DNA of 64,000 nucleotides from Ferranicluibacter rubi. GTDB lineage: Bacteria > Pseudomonadota > Alphaproteobacteria > Rhizobiales > Rhizobiaceae. This document shows positions 1 to 8,995 of this stretch, in pieces. The DNA lies in contig NZ_JAANCM010000001.1 in NCBI RefSeq assembly GCF_011603255.1, forward strand, positions 743,429-807,428, read 5' to 3'. The notes beneath the pieces were generated by a model. The model had not been told where the DNA came from, searched no databases, and saw nothing but the letters and a program-made list of their open reading frames with translations. How positions within the stretch are numbered: the stretch's first letter is position 1; each line of letters begins with the position of its first letter. The position numbers were made by a program, and so were the translations under genes.

Positions 1-1
1 C

Positions 2-508
2 ATCGAGTTCGCTCTCATCGCACCGATCCTCCTGATGATCTATCTCGGCGCGTTCGAGCTGTCCGTCGGCTTCAACATGTCGCAGAAAGTCTCTCAGGCA
101 ACCGGCACCGTGGCCGACATCCTCAGTCAGAAGACGGAGGTCACGCCCACGGAACTCGACGGCATGAAGAACGTGGCGCTGAGCATCATGGCGCCGTTCT
201 CCATCAGCAAATACACGCTGAAGGTCTCTGGCATTCGCGTCACCGCGCCGGGAGTCGGGGTCGTCGCGTGGTCGCGCGACGAAAAGGGCGGTACGCCCTA
301 TGCCGTCAACGCAACCGTTTCCGTTCCCTCGGACCTCACCGTCCTCAATACCTTCGTCGTCCGCTCGGAATTCACCGTTCCCTATGAACTCATGCTGTTC
401 ACGCCGCCGGGCATCAAGGACAATTCGCTGTCGATCATGAACCTTTCGGAAAACTACTATTATCGCCAGCGCGTCGGCCTCGGGATCAGCTGCTCGCTCT
501 GCAGGTAA
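2..508 (+). CDS. TadE/TadG-like pilus assembly protein (5' end outside window)
   Basis: The reading frame is already open at the first base and closes with TAA at 506-508, so the start lies upstream. The visible N-terminus (E-F-A-L-I-A-P-I-L-L-M-I-Y-L-G) is a pseudopilin-like hydrophobic helix with the acidic residue that TadE/TadG minor pilins carry before the core. The remaining ~150 residues look like the secreted domain of small Flp/Tad pilus proteins, with two Cys near the C-terminus (CSLC). Known for the family: TadE/F/G are minor components of Flp pili, processed by TadV and assembled at the inner membrane. Other tad genes would be expected to the left. Family assignment is from the helix and general shape only. 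Confidence 0.7.
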   Translation: MEFALIAPILLMIYLGAFELSVGFNMSQKVSQATGTVADILSQKTEVTPTELDGMKNVALSIMAPFSISKYTLKVSGIRVTAPGVGVVAWSRDEKGGTPYAVNATVSVPSDLTVLNTFVVRSEFTVPYELMLFTPPGIKDNSLSIMNLSENYYYRQRVGLGISCSLCR

Positions 509-622
509 GCGCCGCCGCCCCGTATGCTGCGCGCCCGGTTTGCAAAAACGGGAGGCGAAGCGTATCTCTTGCCGCAAACGATCGGACCCGGTTTGGGGAT
601 ATCTTTCAGGAGATTGCGGAAC

Positions 623-1840
623 GTGCGGGCTTTTCTCTTCGTTCTGGACTCCCTCGGCATCGGCGGTGCGCCGGATGCCGCCGCCTTCGGCGACGAGGGT
701 GCCGACACGCTCGGCCACATCGCCGAGTTCTGTGCAGCCGGTGCGGCCGACCGGCAGGGTCTTCGCGCCGGGCCGCTGGCGCTTCCGAACATGGCCGCGC
801 GGGGGCTCTTCCAAGCTGCCCGGCTTTCGAGCGGCAGCCTGCCTGCCGGCGTCACCCTTCCCGAGACCATCGACGGCGTCTATGGCGCGGCCGAAGAGGT
901 GTCGCGCGGCAAGGATACGCCGTCCGGGCACTGGGAGATCGCGGGAACGCCGGTGCGGTTCGACTGGGGGTACTTTCCCGATACCGGCGACGCCTTTCCG
1001 GAGGCGCTGGTCGCCCGGATCTGCGAAGAGGGCGGTGTTCCCGGTATCCTCGGCAATTGCCACGCCTCCGGCACCGACATCATCGCGCGGCTCGGCGAGG
1101 AGCATCTGCGGACGGGAAAGCCAATCTGTTACACCTCCTCGGATTCCGTCTTCCAGATCGCCGCACATGAGGAGCGTTTTGGCCTCGAGCGCCTGCTGGA
1201 CCTCTGTCAGACCGTTCGCCGCCTGCTCGACGATTATAATATCGGGCGGGTCATCGCCCGTCCCTTCATCGGGCGGACGGCGCAGGACTTCGTGCGGACC
1301 GGAAACCGGCGCGACTATTCGGTGCTACCGCCAGAGCCGACGCTGCTCGACCGGTTGACCGAGGCGGGCCGCACGGTGCACGCCATCGGCAAGATCGCCG
1401 ATATCTTCGCCCATCAGGGCATCGGCCGCACCATCAAGGCCAATGGTAACGAAGCGCTGTTCGATGCCAGCCTGAAGGCGATCCAGGAGGCCGGGGATGG
1501 CGACCTCGTCTTCACCAATTTCGTCGATTTCGACATGCTCTACGGCCATCGCCGGGATGTCGCGGGCTACGCGGCGGCGCTGGAAGCCTTCGACCGCAGG
1601 CTGCCCGAACTCGACGCTATGCTCCAGCCGGGCGATATCGTCATCCTGACGGGCGATCATGGCTGCGACCCGACCTGGCGGGGCACCGACCATACGCGCG
1701 AGCGGGTGCCCGTGCTGCTCTTCGGCCCCGGCATTGCCAGCCGGCCGATCGGGATCATCCCCGGGTTTGCCGGGATCGGCGAGACGGTGGCACAGCATCT
1801 CGGTATCGAGCCCGGCCCCCATGGAAGGAGTTTTCTGTGA
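623..1840 (+). CDS. deoB: phosphopentomutase
   Basis: DeoB interconverts ribose/deoxyribose 1-phosphate and 5-phosphate, linking nucleoside phosphorolysis to the pentose phosphate pathway in the cytoplasm. The 405-residue product has the alkaline-phosphatase-superfamily metal motifs: [14 protein letters not shown] at the N-terminus, [14 protein letters not shown], and near the C-terminus [18 protein letters not shown]. The length fits the family (about 400). I chose the GTG at 623 because the protein then begins [10 protein letters not shown] as in relatives and an AGGAG lies at 608-612; an in-frame TTG at 614 is an alternative. The stop overlaps the next start as GTGA, so it should be translated together with add. 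Very likely correct. Confidence 0.95.
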   Translation: MRAFLFVLDSLGIGGAPDAAAFGDEGADTLGHIAEFCAAGAADRQGLRAGPLALPNMAARGLFQAARLSSGSLPAGVTLPETIDGVYGAAEEVSRGKDTPSGHWEIAGTPVRFDWGYFPDTGDAFPEALVARICEEGGVPGILGNCHASGTDIIARLGEEHLRTGKPICYTSSDSVFQIAAHEERFGLERLLDLCQTVRRLLDDYNIGRVIARPFIGRTAQDFVRTGNRRDYSVLPPEPTLLDRLTEAGRTVHAIGKIADIFAHQGIGRTIKANGNEALFDASLKAIQEAGDGDLVFTNFVDFDMLYGHRRDVAGYAAALEAFDRRLPELDAMLQPGDIVILTGDHGCDPTWRGTDHTRERVPVLLFGPGIASRPIGIIPGFAGIGETVAQHLGIEPGPHGRSFL

Positions 1841-2805
1841 CGCTGCACCTCAAGAAAGCGGAACTGCACTGCCATATCGAAGGGGCAGCGCCGCCGTCGC
1901 TTGCGCTTACGCAAGCGGAAAAGTATGGCGTCGATGTCTCCGGCCTCATCGAGGACGGGTCCTATGTCTGGACCGACTTCAGCGAATTCATCGTCTGCTA
2001 CGACCGCGTCGCATCGCTGTTTCGCACGGAGGAAGATTATGCCGTGCTCGCGGAAACCTATCTGACGGAGCTGAGCGCCGCCGGCACGATCTACAGCGAG
2101 ATCATCGTATCGCCGGACCACGGCAACACGATCGGCATCGGCGCCGATGCCTATCTGCGCGGGCTCGCCGCCGGTATTGCGGCGGCCCGTGCGAAAACCG
2201 GCATCGAGGGCCGGATGATCATTACCATCATCCGCCATCTTGGGCGTGAGGCCGCCGAGCGCACCGCGCTCTACGCTGCCCGGCGGGACCATCCGCTCGT
2301 CACCGGCTTCAATCTAGCCGGCGAGGAGCGGATGTACCGGGTTGCCGACTTTGCACGCGCCTACGACATCGCCCGGGATGCCGGGCTCGGCCTCACCATC
2401 CATGCCGGGGAGATGGCGGGCGCCGACAGCGTGCGGGATGCGCTCGATATCGTCAGGCCGTCGCGCATCAGCCATGGCGTGCGCGCTATCGAGGATGCCG
2501 ATCTCGTCCGTCGGATCGCGGCGGAAGGCGTCGTGCTGGAGACCTGCCCCGGATCCAACATCGCGCTCGGCGTCTTCACCGGCTTTCATGCCCATCCCCT
2601 CCGGGCGCTGCGCGATGCCGGATGCCGCGTCACGCTGAATGCGGACGATCCGCCGTTCTTCCACACATCGCTTTCCCAGGAATACGATATGGCCTCCGAG
2701 GTCATGGGGTTCGCCGATGCCGAGATCAATGCCATGACCCGCACCGCCATCGAGGCGGCCTTCGTGGACGAGGACACGCGCGCGACGCTGCTCTCGCGCC
2801 TCTGA
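1837..2805 (+). CDS. add: adenosine deaminase
   Basis: Deaminates (deoxy)adenosine to (deoxy)inosine in purine salvage. The 322-residue TIM-barrel protein shows the zinc and catalytic motifs of the family in order: ELHCHIEGA near the N-terminus, [23 protein letters not shown] and LNADDPPFF. The GTG start overlaps the deoB stop by four bases and is preceded by AAGGAG at a good distance. Family members near this size include both adenosine and adenine deaminases; the catalytic set fits adenosine deaminase and the neighbours deoB and upp support a nucleoside role. No start or stop problems. Confidence 0.92.
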   Translation: MTLHLKKAELHCHIEGAAPPSLALTQAEKYGVDVSGLIEDGSYVWTDFSEFIVCYDRVASLFRTEEDYAVLAETYLTELSAAGTIYSEIIVSPDHGNTIGIGADAYLRGLAAGIAAARAKTGIEGRMIITIIRHLGREAAERTALYAARRDHPLVTGFNLAGEERMYRVADFARAYDIARDAGLGLTIHAGEMAGADSVRDALDIVRPSRISHGVRAIEDADLVRRIAAEGVVLETCPGSNIALGVFTGFHAHPLRALRDAGCRVTLNADDPPFFHTSLSQEYDMASEVMGFADAEINAMTRTAIEAAFVDEDTRATLLSRL

Positions 2806-2920
2806 CCTGCTGCGCGACATCGTGTGATGGGTTGGGGACGGCGCGGCGGCGGACTTGCGGCGGCGGGTCTTTCCGTGGAAAAGGGATGGGTTCCATCCGT
2901 CGCGGCAAGAGGCTTACAGC

Positions 2921-3550
2921 ATGACCAGCGTTACCGTCATCGACCACCCGCTCGTCCAGCACAAGCTGACGATCATGCGCAAGAAGGAAACCTCTACCGC
3001 GGGCTTCCGCCGGCTGCTGCGCGAGATTTCGACGCTGCTCTGTTACGAAGTGACGCGCGATCTGGAGCTGACGATGGAAACCATCGAGACGCCGATGCAG
3101 CAGATCCAGGCGCCGGTGCTCGAAGGCAAGAAGCTGGTGTTCGCCTCGATCCTGCGGGCCGGCAACGGCCTTCTCGAAGGCATGCTGGAACTGGTGCCCT
3201 CCGCGCGCGTCTCGCATGTCGGCGTCTACCGCGACCATGAAACGCTGGAAGCGGTCGAGTATTATTTCAAGGCGCCCGAGAATATGGCGGAGCGACTGGT
3301 GATCGTCGTCGATCCGATGCTCGCGACCGGCAATTCCTCGATCGCCGCCATCGACAAGCTGAAGGAGCGCGGCGCCGTCAACCTGCGGTTCCTCTGCCTT
3401 CTCGCAGCCCCCGAAGGCATCGCCAATTTCCACGCCGTACACCCGGACGTGCCGATCTTCACCGCATCGATCGACAGCCACCTCAACGAGAAGGGCTATA
3501 TCATGCCCGGTCTTGGGGATGCCGGCGACCGGATGTACGGGACGAAGTAA
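2921..3550 (+). CDS. upp: uracil phosphoribosyltransferase
   Basis: Converts uracil and PRPP to UMP, recovering the base released by nucleoside phosphorolysis. The 209-residue protein has the UPRTase-type core: SILRAGNGL for the uracil/PRPP loop, the PRPP-binding stretch [13 protein letters not shown], and the C-terminal [10 protein letters not shown] uracil-binding tail. ATG 2921 gives the family length (about 209) and has AAGAGG upstream. It lies 115 bp downstream of add, so it may share the deoB-add transcript or have its own promoter. A long perfect-arm hairpin at 3627-3668 lies behind it. Confidence 0.95.
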   Translation: MTSVTVIDHPLVQHKLTIMRKKETSTAGFRRLLREISTLLCYEVTRDLELTMETIETPMQQIQAPVLEGKKLVFASILRAGNGLLEGMLELVPSARVSHVGVYRDHETLEAVEYYFKAPENMAERLVIVVDPMLATGNSSIAAIDKLKERGAVNLRFLCLLAAPEGIANFHAVHPDVPIFTASIDSHLNEKGYIMPGLGDAGDRMYGTK

Positions 3551-3626
3551 GGTTCGTTAACCCTTAAGCGCAAGGGACGGGGCAGGCCGCGCCGTCTTTG
3601 CGTCTTCTTAAAGACCCTGCACGATA

Positions 3627-3668
3627 GTTAGAACACCGCGCGTCATTCATGACACGCGGTGTTCTAAC
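3627..3668 (+). terminator. long hairpin behind upp, possible terminator
   Basis: Arms 3627-3640 and 3655-3668 are perfectly complementary (14 bp, core GAACACCGCG / CGCGGTGTTC). After one mismatch they extend five more pairs to a 2-nt centre. A short T-rich stretch (ACTTTTAAG) follows. It could stop upp transcription, but the stem is longer than most intrinsic terminators and the T tract is weak, so an intergenic palindromic repeat is an alternative. Confidence 0.5.
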
Positions 3669-3680
3669 ACTTTTAAGTTG

Positions 3681-3727
3681 CTGCATAATTTATCGTTAAA
3701 CCGATTTCGGTTTAACGAATTATGCAG
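3681..3727. repeat. second long palindrome upstream of the aspartic protease gene
   Basis: Arms CTGCATAATT (3681-3690) and AATTATGCAG (3718-3727) pair perfectly. After a 3-nt bulge (TAT, 3691-3693), CGTTAAACCGA (3694-3704) pairs with TCGGTTTAACG (3707-3717). The element ends 35 bp before the protease start. It could be a cruciform, an operator, or a small mobile intergenic element; nothing in the window identifies it further. Confidence 0.6.
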
Positions 3728-3762
3728 TAGGACGAACGTCCTTTCGCTGCGGAGTTGCGGGC

Positions 3763-4293
3763 ATGATGAGCCGCGTGCTGATGATTGCAGGCCTTGCCGG
3801 TCTCTGCGCCTACACCCTTCCGAACCTGACCGGCCGGTATCTCGACCGGACGCCCACGCCCGTGGCAACCTTGCCGGCCAAGCCCGCCGCCGCCGCCCCG
3901 GCGGTGCCGGCTGCCGTCGGCGCGCGCGAGGTGGTGCTGCCGGCCGGACCGGGTGGACATTTCAGCGCGAACCTCGAAGTGAACGGCCGCAGCGTTCGCG
4001 GCTTGATCGATACGGGCGCGACCGTGGTCGCGCTCAACGAAAGCACCGCGCGGCGGATCGGCCTTTCGCTTTCGACGCTCGACTATTCCATTTCCGTTTC
4101 CACAGCGAACGGCCTGGCGAAGGCGGCATCGGTGACCTTGAAGCGGATCAAGGTCGGCAGCATCGCCGTCGACAATGTGCAGGCCATGGTGCTGCCGGAT
4201 GCAGCCCTGTCCGACACGCTGGTCGGCATGAGCTTCCTCAATCGGCTCTCGTCGTTTGCCGTGGAGGACGGGGCCTTGAGGCTGAAGCGCTAA
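3763..4293 (+). CDS. retropepsin-like (clan AA) aspartic protease, TIGR02281 type
   Basis: 176-residue protein with one N-terminal hydrophobic segment (about residues 4-20), a Pro/Ala-rich linker (residues 35-55) and a single retropepsin-like domain with the catalytic motif LIDTGATVVAL (about residues 84-94) and the second conserved turn LVGMSFLNRL near the end. One-domain members act as dimers like retroviral proteases; the family is common in alphaproteobacteria and probably acts in the periplasm anchored to the inner membrane. The substrate is unknown. It stands alone, converging on deoA with only 2 bp between the stops, and follows two palindromes. Confidence 0.85.
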   Translation: MMSRVLMIAGLAGLCAYTLPNLTGRYLDRTPTPVATLPAKPAAAAPAVPAAVGAREVVLPAGPGGHFSANLEVNGRSVRGLIDTGATVVALNESTARRIGLSLSTLDYSISVSTANGLAKAASVTLKRIKVGSIAVDNVQAMVLPDAALSDTLVGMSFLNRLSSFAVEDGALRLKR

Positions 4294-4295
4294 GC

Positions 4296-5609
4296 TCAGG
4301 CCGTCAGACGCGACAGGATGATCGGACGGGATGCGGGAGCGCCGTCCTCGATGGAATAGGCTGCCATGAACGCCGACGCGGCGTCTTCGGCGGCCGCATC
4401 ATCGGCAGCGTGAACGCGGGCAAGGGCCTGTCCGGCCTCCACACGGGTGCCGAGCGGCAGGATGTCGGAGAAGCCGGCGCTGTGATCGATCGACTGGTCG
4501 GCGCGGGTGCGTCCACCGCCGAGCGCGATGACCGCCAGCCCTATGGCACGGGCATCGCAGGTGCTCAGAACGCCCGCGCGATCGGCGGTGATCGGCCGGA
4601 TAACCGGCGCCGCTGTCAGATAGGCTTCCGGGCGCTCCACGAAATCTACAGGTCCGCCCAGTGCCGAGACCATACGGCCGAAGATGTCGAGGGCCGTCCC
4701 GCTTTCCAATGCCCGTCGCGCCGCATCCTGGCTTTCGACCGGGCCCGAGGTGACGCCGGCAACGAGCAGCATTTCGGACGCCAGCGCCATGACGACCTGC
4801 TCCAGCCGCGTGCCCTGCTTTTCGCCGCGCAGGAAGGCGAGGCAATTGAGGATTTCCAGCGCGTTGCCCACGGCATCGGCCAGCGGTTCGCTCATGTCGG
4901 TGATGAGAGCCGTGGTGCGCAGCCCTGCCCCGTTGGCGACGTCCACCAGCGAGCGGGCGAGGATCTCGGCTTCCGACAGGGAGGCCATGAAGGCGCCGCT
5001 GCCGACCTTGACGTCGAGCACGAGGGAGCCGAGGCCGGCCGCGAGCTTCTTCGACAGGATGGAGGCCGTGATCAGCGGCACAGAATCCACGGTCGCGGTG
5101 ATGTCGCGGATTGCATAAAGCCGGCGGTCGGCAGGTGCGAGATCCGCCGTTTGCCCGATGATGGCGCAACCGACGCTTTCCACGACACGACCCAGGGTCT
5201 CCGCGGATGGCGCGATATGATAGCCGGGAATGGATTCGAGCTTGTCGAGCGTGCCGCCGGTATGCCCAAGGCCGCGGCCGGAAATCATGGGAACGACGAG
5301 GCCGCAGGCGGCCAGGATCGGCGCGAGCATGAGCGAGACATTGTCCCCCACACCGCCGGTCGAGTGCTTGTCGGCCACCGGCCGCCCGAGCGCGTGATAG
5401 TCGAGCACCGTGCCGCTGTCGCGCATGGCGACGGTCAGCGCCACCGTCTCGGCGCTGGTCATACCGGAAAACCATGTCGCCATGGCGAAGGCCGCCACCT
5501 GGGCGTCGCCAATGGAGCCGTCGGCCATGCCGGCGACGAAGTCCGCGATCTCGCTCGGCTCAAGAGCGACGCGATCACGCTTGCGGCGGATGATTTCCTG
5601 CGGGATCAT
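4296..5609 (-). CDS. deoA: thymidine phosphorylase
   Basis: Phosphorolyses thymidine and deoxyuridine to base and deoxyribose 1-phosphate. The 437-residue product has the typical architecture: a helical N-terminal domain (LEPSEIADFVAGMADGSI), the phosphate-binding DKHSTGGVGD stretch, SGRGLGHTGGTLDKLE (family signature), and LDVKVGSGAFM. ATG 5609 is chosen because it gives the family start MIPQEIIRRKRDRV and usual length; the open frame runs 27 codons further upstream. It starts 4 bp after the deoC stop and is the last gene of the nucleoside transport-salvage unit. Confidence 0.95.
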   Translation of the reverse strand: MIPQEIIRRKRDRVALEPSEIADFVAGMADGSIGDAQVAAFAMATWFSGMTSAETVALTVAMRDSGTVLDYHALGRPVADKHSTGGVGDNVSLMLAPILAACGLVVPMISGRGLGHTGGTLDKLESIPGYHIAPSAETLGRVVESVGCAIIGQTADLAPADRRLYAIRDITATVDSVPLITASILSKKLAAGLGSLVLDVKVGSGAFMASLSEAEILARSLVDVANGAGLRTTALITDMSEPLADAVGNALEILNCLAFLRGEKQGTRLEQVVMALASEMLLVAGVTSGPVESQDAARRALESGTALDIFGRMVSALGGPVDFVERPEAYLTAAPVIRPITADRAGVLSTCDARAIGLAVIALGGGRTRADQSIDHSAGFSDILPLGTRVEAGQALARVHAADDAAAEDAASAFMAAYSIEDGAPASRPIILSRLTA

Positions 5610-5613
5610 CGCC

Positions 5614-6390
5614 TTAATACGCCGCTGGTGCGGCAAGGGACTCGCGCCCCTCGATGATCGAGAGGATATCGCCGAGCAGGCCCGAAGCACCGAAGCGGAA
5701 GGTCGAGGGCATCAGCCAGTCGGGACCGTGAATGGTGGCGGCGAGCGTCAGGTAGAGCCGCGCGTCGGCCACGGTCTTGACGCCGCCGGCCGGCTTGAAG
5801 CCAACGCGGCGACCGCTTTCGCGGATGGCGGTCAGCATGATGTCGGCCGCTTCCAGCGTCGCATTGACGGCGACCTTGCCGGTGGAGGTCTTGATGAAGT
5901 CAGCGCCTTCCTGGATGGCGAGGTGGGAGGCGTTACGGATCAGCCCGCGCTCCTTCAGCTCGCCGGTTTCCAGAATGGTCTTGAGAACCACGGTTTCCCC
6001 GCAGGCCGTGCGCACGGCGCGGATCATCTCGCGCACCGCCTGCTCGTCGCCTGCCATCAAAGCGCGATAGGGAATGACGAGGTCGATCTCGTCGGCGCCA
6101 TCGGCAATCGCGGTGGTGGTTTCGGCGACGACGTCATCCACTGTCAGCTCGCCCGAGGGAAAATTGACGACGGTTGCGATGCGCACCGGGCTCGACGCCC
6201 CGAGAATGCCGCGGGCTTGGCGCACGAAGCGCGGCCAGATGCAGATGGCGGCAACGGGCCCATGCGGCGTGCGCGCCCGTGCGCAAAGCGCCTCGATGGC
6301 CTCAGGCGTGCAGTCGTCGCTCAGATCGGTCAGGTCGAGCAGGGACAGCGCGAGAGAGGCGAGCTGCCGGTTGCTGGCTTCCAGTGTCAT
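5614..6390 (-). CDS. deoC: deoxyribose-phosphate aldolase
   Basis: Cleaves 2-deoxyribose 5-phosphate to glyceraldehyde 3-phosphate and acetaldehyde, completing deoxynucleoside catabolism. The 258-residue class I aldolase resembles the E. coli-type enzyme in length. The Schiff-base lysine lies in DFIKTSTGK and the second catalytic lysine in GFKPAGGVK; DEIDLVIPY is the other conserved strand. It lies 99 bp after cdd and 4 bp before deoA, consistent with one transcript. Confidence 0.95.
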   Translation of the reverse strand: MTLEASNRQLASLALSLLDLTDLSDDCTPEAIEALCARARTPHGPVAAICIWPRFVRQARGILGASSPVRIATVVNFPSGELTVDDVVAETTTAIADGADEIDLVIPYRALMAGDEQAVREMIRAVRTACGETVVLKTILETGELKERGLIRNASHLAIQEGADFIKTSTGKVAVNATLEAADIMLTAIRESGRRVGFKPAGGVKTVADARLYLTLAATIHGPDWLMPSTFRFGASGLLGDILSIIEGRESLAAPAAY

Positions 6391-6489
6391 AGGTGCCTCC
6401 CTTGGGCGGGTTCGGTCCTGATGCGGTAGAGGTTTTGGCGCCGTTTGGCAAAGCCAATCGCGGTCATTCGTGGCCTTGGGAGAGCACGA

Positions 6490-6882
6490 TCAGCCGATCG
6501 TGTCTGTGGCGAAGGAATGCGGCAGGAGGTCCGAAAGGGTCACCGTCTCCCGCACCCCGGTCTCGTCGCAGAGATAGATCGGCGTGCCGGCTTCGGCAAA
6601 CTCCGACAGTCGCTGGCGGCAGCCGCCGCAGGGCGGGCAGAGCGGCAGCTTTTCGGCGATGACGGCGACTTCCAGGATCTTCCGGGCGCCGCCCATGATC
6701 ATGTGGCTGATCGCCGTGGTTTCGGCACACCAGCCCTCGGGAAAGGAGAGGTTCTCGATATTGGCGCCGGCATAGATCGTGCCGTCCTCGGCGCGGATGG
6801 CCGCGCCGACGGGGAACTTGGAATAGGGTGCATGCGCAAGCGCCATAGCCTTGCGGGCGGCTTCGAAGAGATCGGTCGCCAT
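6490..6882 (-). CDS. cdd: cytidine deaminase
   Basis: Deaminates (deoxy)cytidine to (deoxy)uridine. The 130-residue product has the zinc site of homotetrameric cytidine deaminases: GANIENLSFPEGWCAE followed by PPCGGCRQ. ATG 6882 is chosen because an AAGGAG lies 9 bases upstream (inside the end of the preceding permease gene) and the length fits the family. The permease stop is 4 bp upstream, so translation is closely linked to the importer, which fits uptake followed by immediate deamination. Confidence 0.95.
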   Translation of the reverse strand: MATDLFEAARKAMALAHAPYSKFPVGAAIRAEDGTIYAGANIENLSFPEGWCAETTAISHMIMGGARKILEVAVIAEKLPLCPPCGGCRQRLSEFAEAGTPIYLCDETGVRETVTLSDLLPHSFATDTIG

Positions 6883-6886
6883 GGGA

Positions 6887-7858
6887 TCAGCGCTCCTTGA
6901 CATAGGGCACCCCACCGGCCTTGGGCGGCACGGCCTTGCCGATGAAGCCGGCGAGAAGGATGACGGTGAGAATATAGGGCAGCGCCTGCATGAGCTGCAC
7001 CGGGATCTGTCCGATCAGCGGCAGCGGATTGCCCTGCAGGCGAATGGCCAGCGCATCGAGGAAGCCGAACAGCAGGCAGGCCAGCATGACGTTGAGTGGC
7101 TTCCATTTGGCAAAGATCAGCGCTGCGAGCGCGATATAGCCCTTGCCGGCCGTCATACCCTTGACGAAGCCGGCGGTCATGGCGAGCGACAGGTAGGCGC
7201 CGCCGAGACCGGCGAGAATACCGCAGCAGATGACGGCGCGGTAGCGCATCCAGACGACAGAAATGCCGGCCGTATCCACCGCGCCCGGATTCTCGCCGAC
7301 GGCCCGCAGGCGCAGGCCGAAGCGGGTGCGGTAAAGGATCCACCAGGTGATCGGCACCATGGCGAAGGCGAGGTAGGTGAGGAAGAAGTGGCCGGAGATG
7401 AGATCCGCATAGATCGGCCCGATGACGGGAACCGAGCGGATCTCCTCGGCGAAGGGGAAGGTGATGGTCGAGAACCGGGCGTCTCCGGCAAGCGCCGGCG
7501 TACGGCCGCCCTGGCGGAACCAGGCTTCGCCCAGAATGACGGTGGAGCCGAAGACGATGAAGTTGATCGCCACGCCCGAGACGATCTGGCTGCCGCGCTG
7601 GGTGATGGAGGCATAGCCGTGAACCAACGACAGGAGGACCGAGATGAGGATGGCGGCGAGGAGACCGGCCCAGACATTGCCGGTCACCGCGGCGACCGCA
7701 CCGGCGGCAAAGGCGGCACCCAGCATCTTGCCCTCGAGCCCTATGTCGAAGACGCCGGCGCGTTCGGTGAAGAGACCGCCGAGGGCTGCGAAGATGAGGG
7801 GCACGGAGACGCGGATGGTCGATTCCAGCACCGTCACCAGCATGTGAAAGACATCCAT
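6887..7858 (-). CDS. nucleoside ABC transporter permease, NupQ/YufQ type
   Basis: 323-residue integral membrane protein of the BPD-type sugar/nucleoside permease family with about eight to nine hydrophobic helices. The N-terminal pattern TVLESTIRVSVPLIFAALG and the loop TERAGVFDIGLEGKMLGAAF are typical of the second permease of BmpA-dependent guanosine/nucleoside importers. It follows the other permease by 3 bp. Substrate range (purine versus pyrimidine nucleosides) cannot be read from sequence; the adjacent cdd, deoC and deoA suggest pyrimidine deoxynucleosides are included. Confidence 0.9.
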   Translation of the reverse strand: MDVFHMLVTVLESTIRVSVPLIFAALGGLFTERAGVFDIGLEGKMLGAAFAAGAVAAVTGNVWAGLLAAILISVLLSLVHGYASITQRGSQIVSGVAINFIVFGSTVILGEAWFRQGGRTPALAGDARFSTITFPFAEEIRSVPVIGPIYADLISGHFFLTYLAFAMVPITWWILYRTRFGLRLRAVGENPGAVDTAGISVVWMRYRAVICCGILAGLGGAYLSLAMTAGFVKGMTAGKGYIALAALIFAKWKPLNVMLACLLFGFLDALAIRLQGNPLPLIGQIPVQLMQALPYILTVILLAGFIGKAVPPKAGGVPYVKER

Positions 7859-7861
7859 GGA

Positions 7862-8995
7862 TCAGGCTCCCTTGGCGGCTGACGATGCCGATCTGCTGCT
7901 TGCGACAGAGGCGAAGATGCGCCCGATCGCCGGGCGGAACATGTTTTCGAGCGCGCCGGCAAAGAGGATGACGAGGCCCTGGATGATGACGATCATGTCG
8001 CGCGAGATGGTGGGCATCTCGAAGGCGATCTCGGCACCGCCCTGGTAGAGCATGCCGAAAAGGATGGCGGCGGGAATGATGCCGGCCGGGTGCGAGCGGC
8101 CCATGAGGGCGACCGCGATACCGACGAAGCCGGCGCCTTGGACGAAATCGAGCTGCATGCGGAACTGCTCGCCCATGATCGGGTTCAGCGCCATCATGCC
8201 GCAGAGCCCGCCCGAGATCATCATGGCGATGACGGTGATGCGCGCATCCTTGATGCCGGCATAGCGGGCGGCCGACGGGCTGTGGCCCATGACGCGCATC
8301 TCGTAGCCGAGCCGCGTGCGCCAGATCAGAAGCCAGCAGCCGAAGGCCGCGAGCAGCGCCAGCAGGAAGGAAATGTTGAACGGCGCATTGCCGATATCGA
8401 GCCCGAAGATGCCAAGCAGCCAGTCGAGCTTCGGCAGCTGCCCGCCCGCCTCGAAGGTCCGCGTCTGCGGCGCCATGGAGCCGAGCGGCTTGAGGACGCG
8501 CGTCAGCAGGTAGACCATCAGGCTCGAGGCGATGAAGTTGAACATGATGGTGGTGATGACGATGTGGCTGCCGCGCTTGGCCTGCAGCCAGCCGGGCAGG
8601 AACGCCCACAGCGCGCCGAAGGCCGCCGAGCCGAGGATCGCCAAGGGGAAGACGACGTACCAGGGCATGACGCGGTCGAGCCAGAGGCAGACGAGCGCGA
8701 CGCCGATGCCGCCGACATAGGCCTGCCCCTCGCCGCCGATGTTGAAGAGGCCGGCATGCGAGGCGACCGCGACCGCAAGGCCGGTGAAGATGAAGGTCGT
8801 GGCGTAATAGAGCGTGAAGCCGATATATTCGCCGCGGCCGAAGGCGCCGTTGATCAGGTGGTAGGCGGCCTCCAGCGGGCTCTCGCCGACGAGCAGCACC
8901 ACGAGGCCGGCCACGAGGAAGGCGACGACGAGATTGACGAGCGGGATGAGACCGTATTCGGCCCAGCCGGGCAGTTTGGCGTAAGGATTGCTCAC
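7862..8995 (-). CDS. nucleoside ABC transporter permease, NupP/YufP type
   Basis: 377-residue inner-membrane permease with around ten hydrophobic segments. The stretch ASHAGLFNIGGEGQAYVGG is the family hallmark and differs from the partner permease. The GTG start overlaps the ATPase stop (GTGA). The C-terminal tail is rich in Ser and Ala (residues 365-377). Together with the next gene it forms the heterodimeric channel of a BMP-family nucleoside importer. Confidence 0.9.
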   Translation of the reverse strand: MSNPYAKLPGWAEYGLIPLVNLVVAFLVAGLVVLLVGESPLEAAYHLINGAFGRGEYIGFTLYYATTFIFTGLAVAVASHAGLFNIGGEGQAYVGGIGVALVCLWLDRVMPWYVVFPLAILGSAAFGALWAFLPGWLQAKRGSHIVITTIMFNFIASSLMVYLLTRVLKPLGSMAPQTRTFEAGGQLPKLDWLLGIFGLDIGNAPFNISFLLALLAAFGCWLLIWRTRLGYEMRVMGHSPSAARYAGIKDARITVIAMMISGGLCGMMALNPIMGEQFRMQLDFVQGAGFVGIAVALMGRSHPAGIIPAAILFGMLYQGGAEIAFEMPTISRDMIVIIQGLVILFAGALENMFRPAIGRIFASVASSRSASSAAKGA

